Shown here: in pieces, positions 7,693 to 14,342 of the stretch
How positions within the stretch are numbered: position 1 is the first letter of the stretch
Layout: each line of letters opens with the position of its first letter
Source: an uncultured Lachnospiraceae bacterium
GTDB taxonomy: Bacteria; Bacillota; Clostridia; Lachnospirales; Lachnospiraceae
NCBI GenBank assembly: GCA_934351705.1
Contig: CAKRJK010000008.1
Location: 1 to 15,797 of the forward strand
Direction of reading: 5' to 3'
DNA length: 15,797 nt
Position numbers and translations under genes: made by a program
The notes under the pieces: model-generated
What the model was told of the DNA's origin: nothing
The model's input: the letters and a program-made list of their open reading frames with translations, nothing else
Database searches by the model: none

Positions 7693-8251
7693 AGATATCC
7701 ATTTTCATTTGCATTTCTTCTTCAGCTTCTTTTTTGAAGGTCTCCAGCTGATCTGCGTTTAAGATCGGAAGCTCATCAATCGAATGCACACCAAAACTTC
7801 TTAGAAATTCTTCTGTTGTTCCGAATAAAAGCGGTCTTCCCGGTGCGTCCAGTCTTCCCAGCTCACAAACCAGATTGTATTCTACCAGTTTGCTCACCGC
7901 ATGGTCACTTGAAACGCCTCGTATCTTTGTGATCTCCGCCTTTGTAATCGGCTGCTTGTATGCGATGATGGAGAGTGTTTCCAGTAATACATCCGTCAAA
8001 GCATATCTCTTTGGCTGTTTTGCGATCTTGATAAGATATTCATACATCTGCGGTCTGGTACACATCTGATATGCACCGTCAAGCTCTGTAATCGTAATCC
8101 CTCGGTCTTCCTGTTCGTATTTTGTTTTTAATGCTTCTATCTTCTCTTTGGTCTCTTCTTTTCCCAATTCGAGAACTTCCGCTAATTTGGAAAGTTCCAC
8201 CGAATCACCCATCGTGAAAAGAATCGCCTCGATGATTGCCTCGTAATTCAT
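7691..8251 (-). CDS. scpB: Segregation and condensation protein B
   Basis: A 186-residue winged-helix kleisin-associated protein that, with ScpA and SMC, forms the bacterial condensin needed for chromosome compaction and segregation. Family hallmarks are the opening MNYEAIIEAILFTMGDSVELSKLAEVL, the core LTDVLLETLSIIAYKQPITKAEI, the stretch IRGVSSDHAVSKLVEYNLV and the RPLLFGTTEEFLRSFG motif near the C-terminus. The start is placed at ATG 8249-8251. A GTG four codons upstream (8261-8263) belongs to AAGGTGG, which makes a good ribosome site about 8 bases before the ATG. The ATG lies 13 bases after the scpA stop. The length is normal for the family, and the terminator at 7661-7692 closes the operon. 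Confidence 0.95.
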   Translation of the reverse strand: MNYEAIIEAILFTMGDSVELSKLAEVLELGKEETKEKIEALKTKYEQEDRGITITELDGAYQMCTRPQMYEYLIKIAKQPKRYALTDVLLETLSIIAYKQPITKAEITKIRGVSSDHAVSKLVEYNLVCELGRLDAPGRPLLFGTTEEFLRSFGVHSIDELPILNADQLETFKKEAEEEMQMKMDI

Positions 8252-8264
8252 GTCGTAAACCACC

Positions 8265-9011
8265 TTATGCCGCGATTTTTGATTCTATGCTGATGTCATC
8301 AAAAATGCGATCTTGTGTAATATTTATTTTTCCCAATTTCATCAATTCCAGGATTGCAAGAAAGTTCACGATAATCTCCATCTTGCTGCTCTTGGATTCA
8401 AGTAAATTGCGAAAGCTGAACCGCTGATGTGTTCTTGCATATTCTTCTAAATGAAGCAGGGTATCCGTCAAAGATACCTCTTCTTTTTCAATCTTGCCGA
8501 ACTTGGAACGCACCGGATCGATCTTATCAACCTGCCGTTTCATCATGGATTGAAAAATCTCGTTTAATTTTGCCAATGTCGTGTCTGCCACAAGCTCATC
8601 CAGATCAATCGGCTCTTCGTACGCTGCCACCTCTGGTGGGATCGTCGGCTCTTTGAACAGGAATTTTTCGGCGTCCATCTGTCTGTCTTTGAGTTCGTAG
8701 GAAATGCACTTGTACATCTTATATTCCAACAGCTGTTGTACCAGCTCTGCTCTCGGATCTTCCTCCTCTTCCTCACTCTCCTGTTTTGGAAGAAGCATTT
8801 TGGACTTGATATCCAAAAGCGTTGCCGCCATCACCAGAAATTCACTGACTACGTTCAAATCGTGCTTGCGCATCTCCTGAATGTATTCCATGTACTGTCT
8901 GGTAATCTCCACAATCGGAATATCATAAATATTCACTTTGTTCTTGTCTAACAGATGTAACAGTAAGTCCAACGGACCTTCAAACACCTGTAATTTTACT
9001 GTCATTTCCAT
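8265..9011 (-). CDS. scpA: Segregation and condensation protein A (kleisin)
   Basis: A 248-residue kleisin subunit of the Smc-ScpAB condensin. The N-terminal domain is unmistakable: VFEGPLDLLLHLLDKNKVNI, then DIPIVEITRQYMEYI and SEFLVMAATLLDIKSKMLLP, the helix that contacts the SMC neck. An acidic middle follows (ESEEEEEDPRAELVQQLLEY), then a C-terminal winged-helix region (about 190-248, IIVNFLAILELMKLGKINITQ) that binds the SMC head. The frame is open further upstream to 9107, but that extension looks non-coding. ATG 9009-9011 has AGGGG about 8 bases upstream and gives the usual family start MEMTVKLQVFEGP. scpB follows directly, and the candidate promoter is at 9079-9107. Confidence 0.95.
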   Translation of the reverse strand: MEMTVKLQVFEGPLDLLLHLLDKNKVNIYDIPIVEITRQYMEYIQEMRKHDLNVVSEFLVMAATLLDIKSKMLLPKQESEEEEEDPRAELVQQLLEYKMYKCISYELKDRQMDAEKFLFKEPTIPPEVAAYEEPIDLDELVADTTLAKLNEIFQSMMKRQVDKIDPVRSKFGKIEKEEVSLTDTLLHLEEYARTHQRFSFRNLLESKSSKMEIIVNFLAILELMKLGKINITQDRIFDDISIESKIAA

Positions 9012-9078
9012 AGATGAACCCCTGTCTCGCCTGTGTTTATGGGCAGAATCCACCCATTTCAACTGCAAACATGGTAGT

Positions 9079-9107
9079 ATTTTACATGATATGGTGGCAA
9101 AAAGCAA
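9079..9107 (-). promoter_or_regulatory. Candidate sigma-A promoter of scpA-scpB
   Basis: On the minus strand TTGCTT (9102-9107) and TAAAAT (9079-9084) are spaced by exactly 17 bases. The -10 box is strong and the -35 box matches the consensus only in TTG. The predicted leader to the scpA ATG is about 60 bases. No other promoter is evident in the gap 9012-9154. Confidence 0.5.
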
Positions 9108-9154
9108 GTGTCTTTACTACATTTTGTGTTTTTCTTTGCACTTTCAAAAAAGTG

Positions 9155-10006
9155 TCAATTTATTTTCAACATCACAACCTCCGCACGGTCAAAAATCCGG
9201 ATATGAAAAGTATGTGTTCCAAGCCCTTTGCTCACGCAGATGTTTTTTCCGTTGACCTGATAAAACCCTCCGTCATATTTCGGAAACGGGGTAAGCTGCG
9301 GTGAGATCACACTTCCGAAGCCCGGAATCCTCACAAGGCCTCCGTGTGTATGTCCGCATACACTGATGTCCGCTCCCCACGCTGCATAATCTTCGGCGTA
9401 CATCGGATTATGTGCCATCAAAATGTTCAGATATGTTTTGTCCAATTTTCCGAATGTTTTTTCCAGAAAATGCTTTGGCATAGGGACGTTCTCCCCTTTT
9501 GTATAGCACTTGAGCGGAACCTCCAGACCGCTGAGAGCGATCTTTTGTCCGCGTACCTCGATCAGCTCTGTCTCATTGGTAAGAAAATGTACCCCTAAAC
9601 GGCGTACTTTCTTTTCGTATTCCAGATACGCTTTTGTCTGACGCACCGAAACCCTGCACACACGGCTTTCATGATTTCCGTAAGAAAAATAGACCGGTGC
9701 GATCCTCACAAGCTCTTTGAATGCCTGATATGCAATCTCATAGGTTTCTGTATATTTGCTGATGATCATATCTCCTGGAACCAGTATGACATCGGGCTTC
9801 TGTTCTTTTATCGTTTGAAACAGAATCTCGTTGTCCCTGCCGTAAACATGGGCGTGCAGATCCGCAACGACCGCGATGTTGAGCGTTCTTTTTATTTTCG
9901 GGGTATGAAGTTCATAGGTGGTCACTTTAAACTTTGACAACTCCCACTTTTGCCAGATCACATAGGAGGCTGCGGCGGCAAGTACCGCTTTTATCTTTTT
10001 TAACAT
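9155..10006 (-). CDS. Membrane-anchored calcineurin-like metallophosphoesterase (YkuE/YaeI-like)
   Basis: A 283-residue binuclear-metal phosphoesterase. Residues 1-20 form a short basic/hydrophobic anchor (MLKKIKAVLAAAASYVIWQK), which should place the catalytic domain at the membrane. The metal motifs appear in order: DLHAH (49-53, D49 and H51), GDM (78-80, D79), GNHE (110-113), then MAHNPMY and GHTHGG in the last third. This class cleaves phosphodiester or pyrophosphate bonds. YaeI/LpxH-type relatives act on lipid substrates, but the substrate here cannot be told from sequence. The frame is open to 10090, but ATG 10004-10006 has AGGAGAA 3-4 bases upstream and removes a tail that would overlap the promoter. 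It is transcribed divergently from the D,D-carboxypeptidase at 10144 and has its own promoter. Confidence 0.9.
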   Translation of the reverse strand: MLKKIKAVLAAAASYVIWQKWELSKFKVTTYELHTPKIKRTLNIAVVADLHAHVYGRDNEILFQTIKEQKPDVILVPGDMIISKYTETYEIAYQAFKELVRIAPVYFSYGNHESRVCRVSVRQTKAYLEYEKKVRRLGVHFLTNETELIEVRGQKIALSGLEVPLKCYTKGENVPMPKHFLEKTFGKLDKTYLNILMAHNPMYAEDYAAWGADISVCGHTHGGLVRIPGFGSVISPQLTPFPKYDGGFYQVNGKNICVSKGLGTHTFHIRIFDRAEVVMLKIN

Positions 10007-10061
10007 GAAGTTCTCCTTTTTTCGTAAGTGCTTTATGATAACGTTCTCTATCCTGCTATCC

Positions 10062-10090
10062 ATTATACATGAATCGCAGATTTTTGTCAT
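10062..10090 (-). promoter_or_regulatory. Sigma-A promoter of the metallophosphoesterase gene
   Basis: On the minus strand ATGACA (10085-10090, 5 of 6 consensus bases) and a perfect TATAAT (10062-10067) are spaced by 17 bases. The predicted leader is about 49 bases. It lies in the 137-base divergent gap shared with the carboxypeptidase at 10144. I could not find an equally good promoter for that gene in the same gap. Confidence 0.8.
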
Positions 10091-10143
10091 ATCCGTACTG
10101 CTTTTGCATTAAACTAGAATAGATTATATCACAGGAGTATTCT

Positions 10144-11358
10144 ATGAAAAAATTCATTTCCATATTGCTCGCAGTGCAGATATTTTTCTCTCCTGCCCTG
10201 CTTTTAAGCTGCTTTGCAGCCCCGCAGCAAATTACATACGAATCCAAAAAGGAAACCGCAAAAGAGAGCCGTTCTTCGGACAGTCTGGCACTCTCTGCTC
10301 CAAGCGTCGTCTTAATGGAGGTAAAAAGCGGAACCGTTGTGTATGAGAAGGACTCCGATACACCGAGACATCCCGCCAGTGTCACAAAAATTATGACCAT
10401 GCTCTTGATCTTTGATGCTTTAAACGACGGAAAATTAAAGTTAGATGATGTTGTGACGGTATCCGAACACGCGGCGAGCATGGGCGGTTCCCAAGTCTTT
10501 TTAGAACCCGGCGAAACACAGACCGTAGAGACCATGTTAAAATGTATCTCCGTTGCAAGTGCAAACGATGCCTGTGTTGCGATGGCGGAACACATTGCGG
10601 GTTCCGAGGAGGAATTTGTCGCAAGGATGAATGAACGTGCCGCCTCGCTCGGCATGAAAAACACAACCTTTGTCAACTGTTGCGGTCTGGACACGGACGG
10701 ACATATGACCAGTGCTTACGATATTGCACTGATGTCCCGTGAGTTGATTACCAAATATCCGCAGATTCACGATTACTGTACGATCTGGATGGAAAATATC
10801 ACACACGAAACCAAAAAAGGCAGCAAAGAATTTGGTCTGACAAATACCAACAAACTCATCCGACAGTATCAGTATGCGACCGGATTAAAAACCGGCTCTA
10901 CGGATGATGCGAAATTCTGTGTCTCCGCAACCGCAAAAAAAGATGATATGGAGCTGATTGCCGTAATTATGGCGGCACCCGATTCCAAAGCGAGATTTCA
11001 GGATGCCACCACCCTGCTCAACTACGGATTTTCAAAATGTCAGCTATACAGCGACAAAAACAAGGATCAATTAAAGGATCTCGCCGTGAAAGGCGGAACA
11101 GTCGATAGTGTTCCTATCAGTTATAAGTCTTCTTTTGAGTATGTGGACACAAAGGGCAGTAATTTGAATGCAATCAAGAAAAAGGTGACTCTTCCGAAGT
11201 CTGCGGAGGCACCGTTGAAGAAGGGGGCTTCTGTTGGGAAGGTGACTTATACGTTGGAGGGGCAGACGATTGGGGAGGTGGATATTATTTGTACGAAAGA
11301 GGTAAAGAAGGCTACGTTTAAGGATTATTTTCAGAGGTTGTTTACAACGTATTTTTAA
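10144..11358 (+). CDS. D-alanyl-D-alanine carboxypeptidase (PBP5/DacF-type, peptidase S11)
   Basis: A 404-residue secreted D,D-carboxypeptidase, the only large plus-strand gene here. It has a signal peptide at about 1-26, catalytic motifs SVTK (79-82, nucleophile S79), SAN (139-141) and KTGS (249-252), a PBP5-type beta-rich C-terminal domain (about 305-385), and an amphipathic tail (TFKDYFQRLFTTYF) of the kind that anchors PBP5 to the membrane. It would remove the terminal D-Ala of the pentapeptide. The ATG has AGGAG 7 bases upstream. It is a second, clearly diverged paralogue of the gene at 2821-4032, carrying the standard SAN motif. The last 60 codons (11176-11355) contain no codon ending in C and 55 of 60 end in G or T, unlike the rest of the gene; the reading frame itself is intact. 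Confidence 0.94.
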   Translation: MKKFISILLAVQIFFSPALLLSCFAAPQQITYESKKETAKESRSSDSLALSAPSVVLMEVKSGTVVYEKDSDTPRHPASVTKIMTMLLIFDALNDGKLKLDDVVTVSEHAASMGGSQVFLEPGETQTVETMLKCISVASANDACVAMAEHIAGSEEEFVARMNERAASLGMKNTTFVNCCGLDTDGHMTSAYDIALMSRELITKYPQIHDYCTIWMENITHETKKGSKEFGLTNTNKLIRQYQYATGLKTGSTDDAKFCVSATAKKDDMELIAVIMAAPDSKARFQDATTLLNYGFSKCQLYSDKNKDQLKDLAVKGGTVDSVPISYKSSFEYVDTKGSNLNAIKKKVTLPKSAEAPLKKGASVGKVTYTLEGQTIGEVDIICTKEVKKATFKDYFQRLFTTYF

Positions 11359-11369
11359 GTGTTTTTTTT

Positions 11370-11612
11370 GGGGGATTGGGGGCGTCGGCAAGGAATCTCC
11401 GTCCAATAACGGCATGACGCGAACTTTTTAGTGGCAGTAAACAGACGCCCGAGCAAACGTATTCTAACTGCCGTATCAGAAACTCGCCACTTGCGTGGCT
11501 CAAACAGTCTGATACGACAGTTACGTTTGTTCGGGCGTCTGTAACTGCCACACAAAAGTTTGCGTCATGCCGTTATTGGACGGAGATTCCTTGCCGACGC
11601 TTCTAATCCTCT
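11370..11612. repeat. Giant imperfect inverted repeat (about 106-bp long-hairpin DNA/RNA) between convergent genes
   Basis: The two arms pair from 11370/11612 inward. The basal stem is continuous for 59 bp (11370-11428 with 11554-11612): the inner 47 are perfect except one G.U, and the outer 12 include five G.U. Above it are 8 bp (11431-11438/11544-11551), 12 bp plus a G.U and 6 bp (11441-11459/11524-11542), a 5-base bulge TATTC, 6 bp (11465-11470/11518-11523), 9 bp (11472-11480/11508-11516), and an apical 5-bp stem (11486-11490/11495-11499) closed by a TTGC loop. All seven wobbles are G.U when read as plus-strand RNA; only one mismatch (11471/11517) would be G.U on the minus strand. No T-run follows on either side, so it is not a standard terminator. 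No coding sequence with a ribosome site was found inside, and no flanking target duplication was recognised. Confidence 0.9.
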
Positions 11613-11724
11613 CCACAGCGTATAGTGGGGGCGGAGTTTCCTATGTTGGTCGGTAAAAGTGGGAACTGTTAGAGTTTCGGGTTTCCACTTAGGAACTCAT
11701 AGCCAAGTTTGTTTTGGGTTGTTT
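11613..11724. other. Gene-free spacer between the giant hairpin and the cls stop codon
   Basis: The whole gene-free stretch is 11359-11724. Just after the carboxypeptidase stop comes T8 (11362-11369), which directly abuts the hairpin. Right of the hairpin, 11613-11724 is G+T rich on the plus strand and holds one small possible hairpin (11657-11690, listed separately). I see no gene, RNA family or promoter in it. Confidence 0.6.
11657..11690 (-). terminator. Possible weak terminator downstream of cls
   Basis: On the minus strand AAGTGG (11685-11690) pairs with CCACTT (11657-11662). The stem is extended by AAC/GTT after one mismatch, has a 14-base loop, and is followed by only four T. It lies 34 bases past the cls stop. 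The short stem and T-run make this tentative. Confidence 0.35.
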
Positions 11725-13260
11725 TTATAATAGTGGGGCGAGCAGTCTTAGGATACATTGCAGCGCCCGTTTGAACCAGGAGCGTTTTTCGCAGAACTCT
11801 AAGGTGATCTGCTCGGAGTGTTTTATGGTTTCCAGCACGTCTTGTTTGACTTGGAGGACGGCTTTGGACTGGTACAGGAAAATGCCGCACTCATAGTGAA
11901 GGTACAGGCTTCGATAATCTAGATTGATACTTCCCACAGTTGCAATCTCATCATCACAGACAAAGCATTTTGCATGAATGAAGCCGTCTTGAAACTGGTA
12001 TATTTTTACATTTGATTTCAAAAGTTTTTCATAATAGGACTGCGTCAGCAGAAATATCATCTTTTTATCCGGGATTCCCGGCGTGAAAATACGCACATCG
12101 ACTCCTGATTTTGCCACATTGCAGAGGGCAACGGACATTTCTTCGTCGATGATCAGGTATGGCGTAAAAATGTAAACATAGTCTTTTGCATGATTGATGA
12201 TGTTGAGGTATATGTTTTCTCCCTGATTTTCATGGTCGATCGGGGAGTCTGCATAAGGCTGCACAAATCCGTCTGATTCGTAGCGTTCTTCCCACGCAAT
12301 ATCCGGCTTGTACACCAGATAATCCTCTGAACTGCGGAGTGCAAAATTCCACATTTTTAAGAACATGGATGTAAAGCTCCAGACAGCCTGTCCTTCTATG
12401 CGGATTCCGGTATCTTTCCAATACCCGAACCGCTGTATCTCGTTAATATACTCATCCGCAATATTGATTCCTCCGGTAAATGCCACTTCTCCGTCTACCA
12501 CAAGGATTTTTCGGTGATCCCTGTTATTGATGATGATGGACATCACCGGACGAAACGGATTAAAAGCAATGCAACGGATGCCGATTGCCTGCAGCTTTTT
12601 ATAATATTTCGGCGGCAGGGTTTTGACACATCCGACATCATCATAAATCAGTCGTACCTCAACACCCTCTTTTACCTTTTGCTCTAACACTTCCATGACC
12701 TGTGTCAGCATTTTTCCTTCATTTAAAATAAAGTACTCCAAAAAGATAAATTTTTTTGCCGAGCGGAGTGCTTCAAGCATTGCCGGAAACATTTCCTCTC
12801 CCGATGGATAGTACTCTGTCTTTGTATTCCGATAGATCGGATATCCCGCCCACTCCGTGATATATCGGGTCTGATTGTAAACACGCTTATCGGTTTTTAA
12901 CAGTTCTTCCTCTACCGCTTTTTCGCTGTCTAAAAACGGTTTCATCTCCTCATTTACTTTCGCAAGACGCTCTTCTGTCCTTTTGGTGAGTTTGGATCTT
13001 CCGAAAATAAAATAGAGTGCAACTCCGAAAATCGGAATTGCCAGAATCAAAAATATCCAGGACATTCTGCCTGCGGCATTGCCGTCTTTATCGGATATTA
13101 CGATAGCCAGAATAATCGCGATTACCGTAAATGCCAAATTCAAAAATGTATATTTTAAACTAAATTCATAAAGGACCAGTCCCAGCCATGCAAACTGAAT
13201 CAGCAACGCAAAAATAATCAGTGCAAGCCTGCTGAATATCGTATGTCCCAGTCGTTTCAT
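11725..13260 (-). CDS. cls: Cardiolipin synthase (phospholipase D superfamily)
   Basis: A 511-residue membrane enzyme that joins two phosphatidylglycerol molecules to cardiolipin and glycerol. Two membrane helices (about 10-30 and 36-56) and a third hydrophobic segment (about 67-86) come first, then two phospholipase D domains. The catalytic HxKxxxxD motifs are H249/K251/D256 (in RDHRKILVVDG) and H429/K431/D436 (in HAKCFVCDD), each followed by the expected GGIN or GSIN segment. The length is typical. The ATG at 13258-13260 has AGGTGG 4 bases upstream, and a good promoter lies at 13288-13316. The last 57 codons favour C- and A-ending codons (only 3 end in T). This is the mirror of the bias in the convergent carboxypeptidase and so a property of the DNA strand rather than of translation. 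Confidence 0.95.
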   Translation of the reverse strand: MKRLGHTIFSRLALIIFALLIQFAWLGLVLYEFSLKYTFLNLAFTVIAIILAIVISDKDGNAAGRMSWIFLILAIPIFGVALYFIFGRSKLTKRTEERLAKVNEEMKPFLDSEKAVEEELLKTDKRVYNQTRYITEWAGYPIYRNTKTEYYPSGEEMFPAMLEALRSAKKFIFLEYFILNEGKMLTQVMEVLEQKVKEGVEVRLIYDDVGCVKTLPPKYYKKLQAIGIRCIAFNPFRPVMSIIINNRDHRKILVVDGEVAFTGGINIADEYINEIQRFGYWKDTGIRIEGQAVWSFTSMFLKMWNFALRSSEDYLVYKPDIAWEERYESDGFVQPYADSPIDHENQGENIYLNIINHAKDYVYIFTPYLIIDEEMSVALCNVAKSGVDVRIFTPGIPDKKMIFLLTQSYYEKLLKSNVKIYQFQDGFIHAKCFVCDDEIATVGSINLDYRSLYLHYECGIFLYQSKAVLQVKQDVLETIKHSEQITLEFCEKRSWFKRALQCILRLLAPLL

Positions 13261-13287
13261 AATTCCACCTACTCTTTTGCTCTCCTT

Positions 13288-13316
13288 ATTCTACAATAGT
13301 ACTTCAAATAAATCAA
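13288..13316 (-). promoter_or_regulatory. Sigma-A promoter of cls
   Basis: On the minus strand TTGATT (13311-13316) and TAGAAT (13288-13293) are spaced by exactly 17 bases. The -35 box ends 2 bases before the protease stop codon (13318-13320), so cls can be expressed independently of the protease gene. The predicted leader is only about 20 bases and contains the AGGTGG ribosome site. Confidence 0.65.
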
Positions 13317-13317
13317 T

Positions 13318-14208
13318 TCACTTCATTAGTTTTATCAAATCCAGACAGCCCCATACATGCTGTTCCTTTTTGTCGCAGCTGCGGTCTGCCGTCCGGTATA
13401 GTTTTAGTTTTACTTCTTTCGGAGTCATATCGGGATACTTTGAGAGCAGCAGTGCAACCGCCCCCGATACAATCGGTGTCGCCATAGATGTTCCGCTTTT
13501 TGTAGTATATGCATTATCACGCAGATCACAACTTGTAATCCTTGTTCCGGGTGCCAAAATCTCCGGTTTGATGATACAACTGTCTGTCGGTCCTCTGCCG
13601 CTGTATCCTCGTTTTAACCCCTGCGCACGTACCTGAGCGTCACTGTCATCGCTGCTTCCTACCGTGATAATGGTGCGGGAAACACCCGGTATCGTAACGG
13701 AATTTTCATTTGGCCCGTTATTTCCCGCTGCCGCTACGACAACGATTCCCTCATCCCACACATGTTCCACAAGTTTGATCAGCTCGATCTGTTCTTCTTC
13801 GCCGGCATTTTTTAACATTCCGACGGATATATTTAAAATACAGATATTGTATTGTTTTTTCTTTTTTAACATCCAATGAATCGCTTCTTTTGCCTGTCTG
13901 GTACTTCCGCCGCCGCGTCGGTCTAACACTTTGATCGGCAAGAGATTGCAGCCGGGAGCCATTCCCGTATACGTTCCCATGCTGGCATAGCCGTTTCCGC
14001 CGATAATGCCGGCTACATGGGTACCGTGTCCGTTATCATCATAGCATTCGCTTTTTTGTCCTACAATATCATAAAAATCAACGATTCTGTTTCTGACATC
14101 CCGATGGGGATACAAACCGGTATCCATCACCGCAACCGTGACGTCTTTTCCGATATATCCTCTTTTATGCACATATGGAATATCCAATAATTCTTTGATT
14201 CTGTCCAT
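13318..14208 (-). CDS. Subtilisin-like serine protease (S8), leaderless, probably intracellular
   Basis: A 296-residue subtilase consisting of little more than the catalytic domain. The triad is D29 (VAVMDTG), H61 (NGHGTHVAG) and S241 (GTSMATP), with the oxyanion Asn N163 in AAAGNNG. There is no signal peptide, membrane helix or long propeptide: only about 20 residues precede the Asp motif (LLDIPYVHKRGYIGKDV). This fits intracellular subtilisins, which are kept inactive by a short N-terminal stretch in known cases; I infer the same only by analogy. The ATG at 14206-14208 has a weak purine-rich ribosome site (AAGAAGAAAA). It follows pnp on the same strand, but a strong terminator lies between them. 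An 8-bp inverted repeat lies 19-42 bases upstream of the ATG. Substrates are unknown. Confidence 0.92.
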   Translation of the reverse strand: MDRIKELLDIPYVHKRGYIGKDVTVAVMDTGLYPHRDVRNRIVDFYDIVGQKSECYDDNGHGTHVAGIIGGNGYASMGTYTGMAPGCNLLPIKVLDRRGGGSTRQAKEAIHWMLKKKKQYNICILNISVGMLKNAGEEEQIELIKLVEHVWDEGIVVVAAAGNNGPNENSVTIPGVSRTIITVGSSDDSDAQVRAQGLKRGYSGRGPTDSCIIKPEILAPGTRITSCDLRDNAYTTKSGTSMATPIVSGAVALLLSKYPDMTPKEVKLKLYRTADRSCDKKEQHVWGCLDLIKLMK

Positions 14209-14226
14209 GTGATTTTCTTCTTTTTT

Positions 14227-14250
14227 TATACTTTATGCCGAAAAAGTATA
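14227..14250 (-). promoter_or_regulatory. Inverted repeat upstream of the protease gene (possible operator)
   Basis: TATACTTT (14227-14234) and AAAGTATA (14243-14250) form a perfect 8-bp inverted repeat with an 8-base spacer, 19-42 bases before the protease ATG. It could be a repressor operator or a leader hairpin. No convincing -35/-10 pair was found between the pnp terminator and the ATG, so its role is open. Confidence 0.3.
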
Positions 14251-14269
14251 CTTGGTGTTAAACCAAAGC

Positions 14270-14312
14270 AAAAACGAACAGCTTTGACTCTGCTTTCTGA
14301 CAAAACTGTTCG
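14270..14312 (-). terminator. Rho-independent terminator of pnp
   Basis: On the minus strand CGAACAG (14306-14312) pairs with CTGTTCG (14275-14281). The stem is extended by four more pairs (CAAA/TTTG) after one mismatch and is followed by TTTTT (complement of 14270-14274). It lies 30 bases past the pnp stop. Confidence 0.85.
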
Positions 14313-14342
14313 CTTTTATGTTAAATCACATATTTATCCGTT

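Noticed and set aside
9012..9107. N-terminal extension of ScpA to 9107
   Set aside because: The added residues do not look like ScpA and would include the candidate promoter; the family start MEMTVKLQVFEGP has its own ribosome site at 9009-9011.
9136..9156. Small inverted repeat CACTTT/AAAGTG after the metallophosphoesterase stop, considered as a terminator
   Set aside because: It has only about 6 pairs and no T-run after it on the minus strand.
10056..10694. A 212-codon open frame on the minus strand opposite the carboxypeptidase
   Set aside because: It is antisense to a clear S11 gene, has no ribosome site or recognisable domain, and would cover the metallophosphoesterase promoter. It is a shadow of the coding frame.
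11362..11381. T8 followed by two G5 tracts, considered as a terminator tail or a G-quadruplex
   Set aside because: No hairpin precedes the T-run on the plus strand, and four closely spaced G-tracts are not present. The G-tracts are better explained as the outer part of the long stem with G.U pairs.
11342..11555. Short minus-strand frames of 66-69 codons across the giant hairpin
   Set aside because: They lie wholly within the inverted repeat and its edge, have no ribosome site, and their sequence is dictated by the palindrome. No protein feature is visible.
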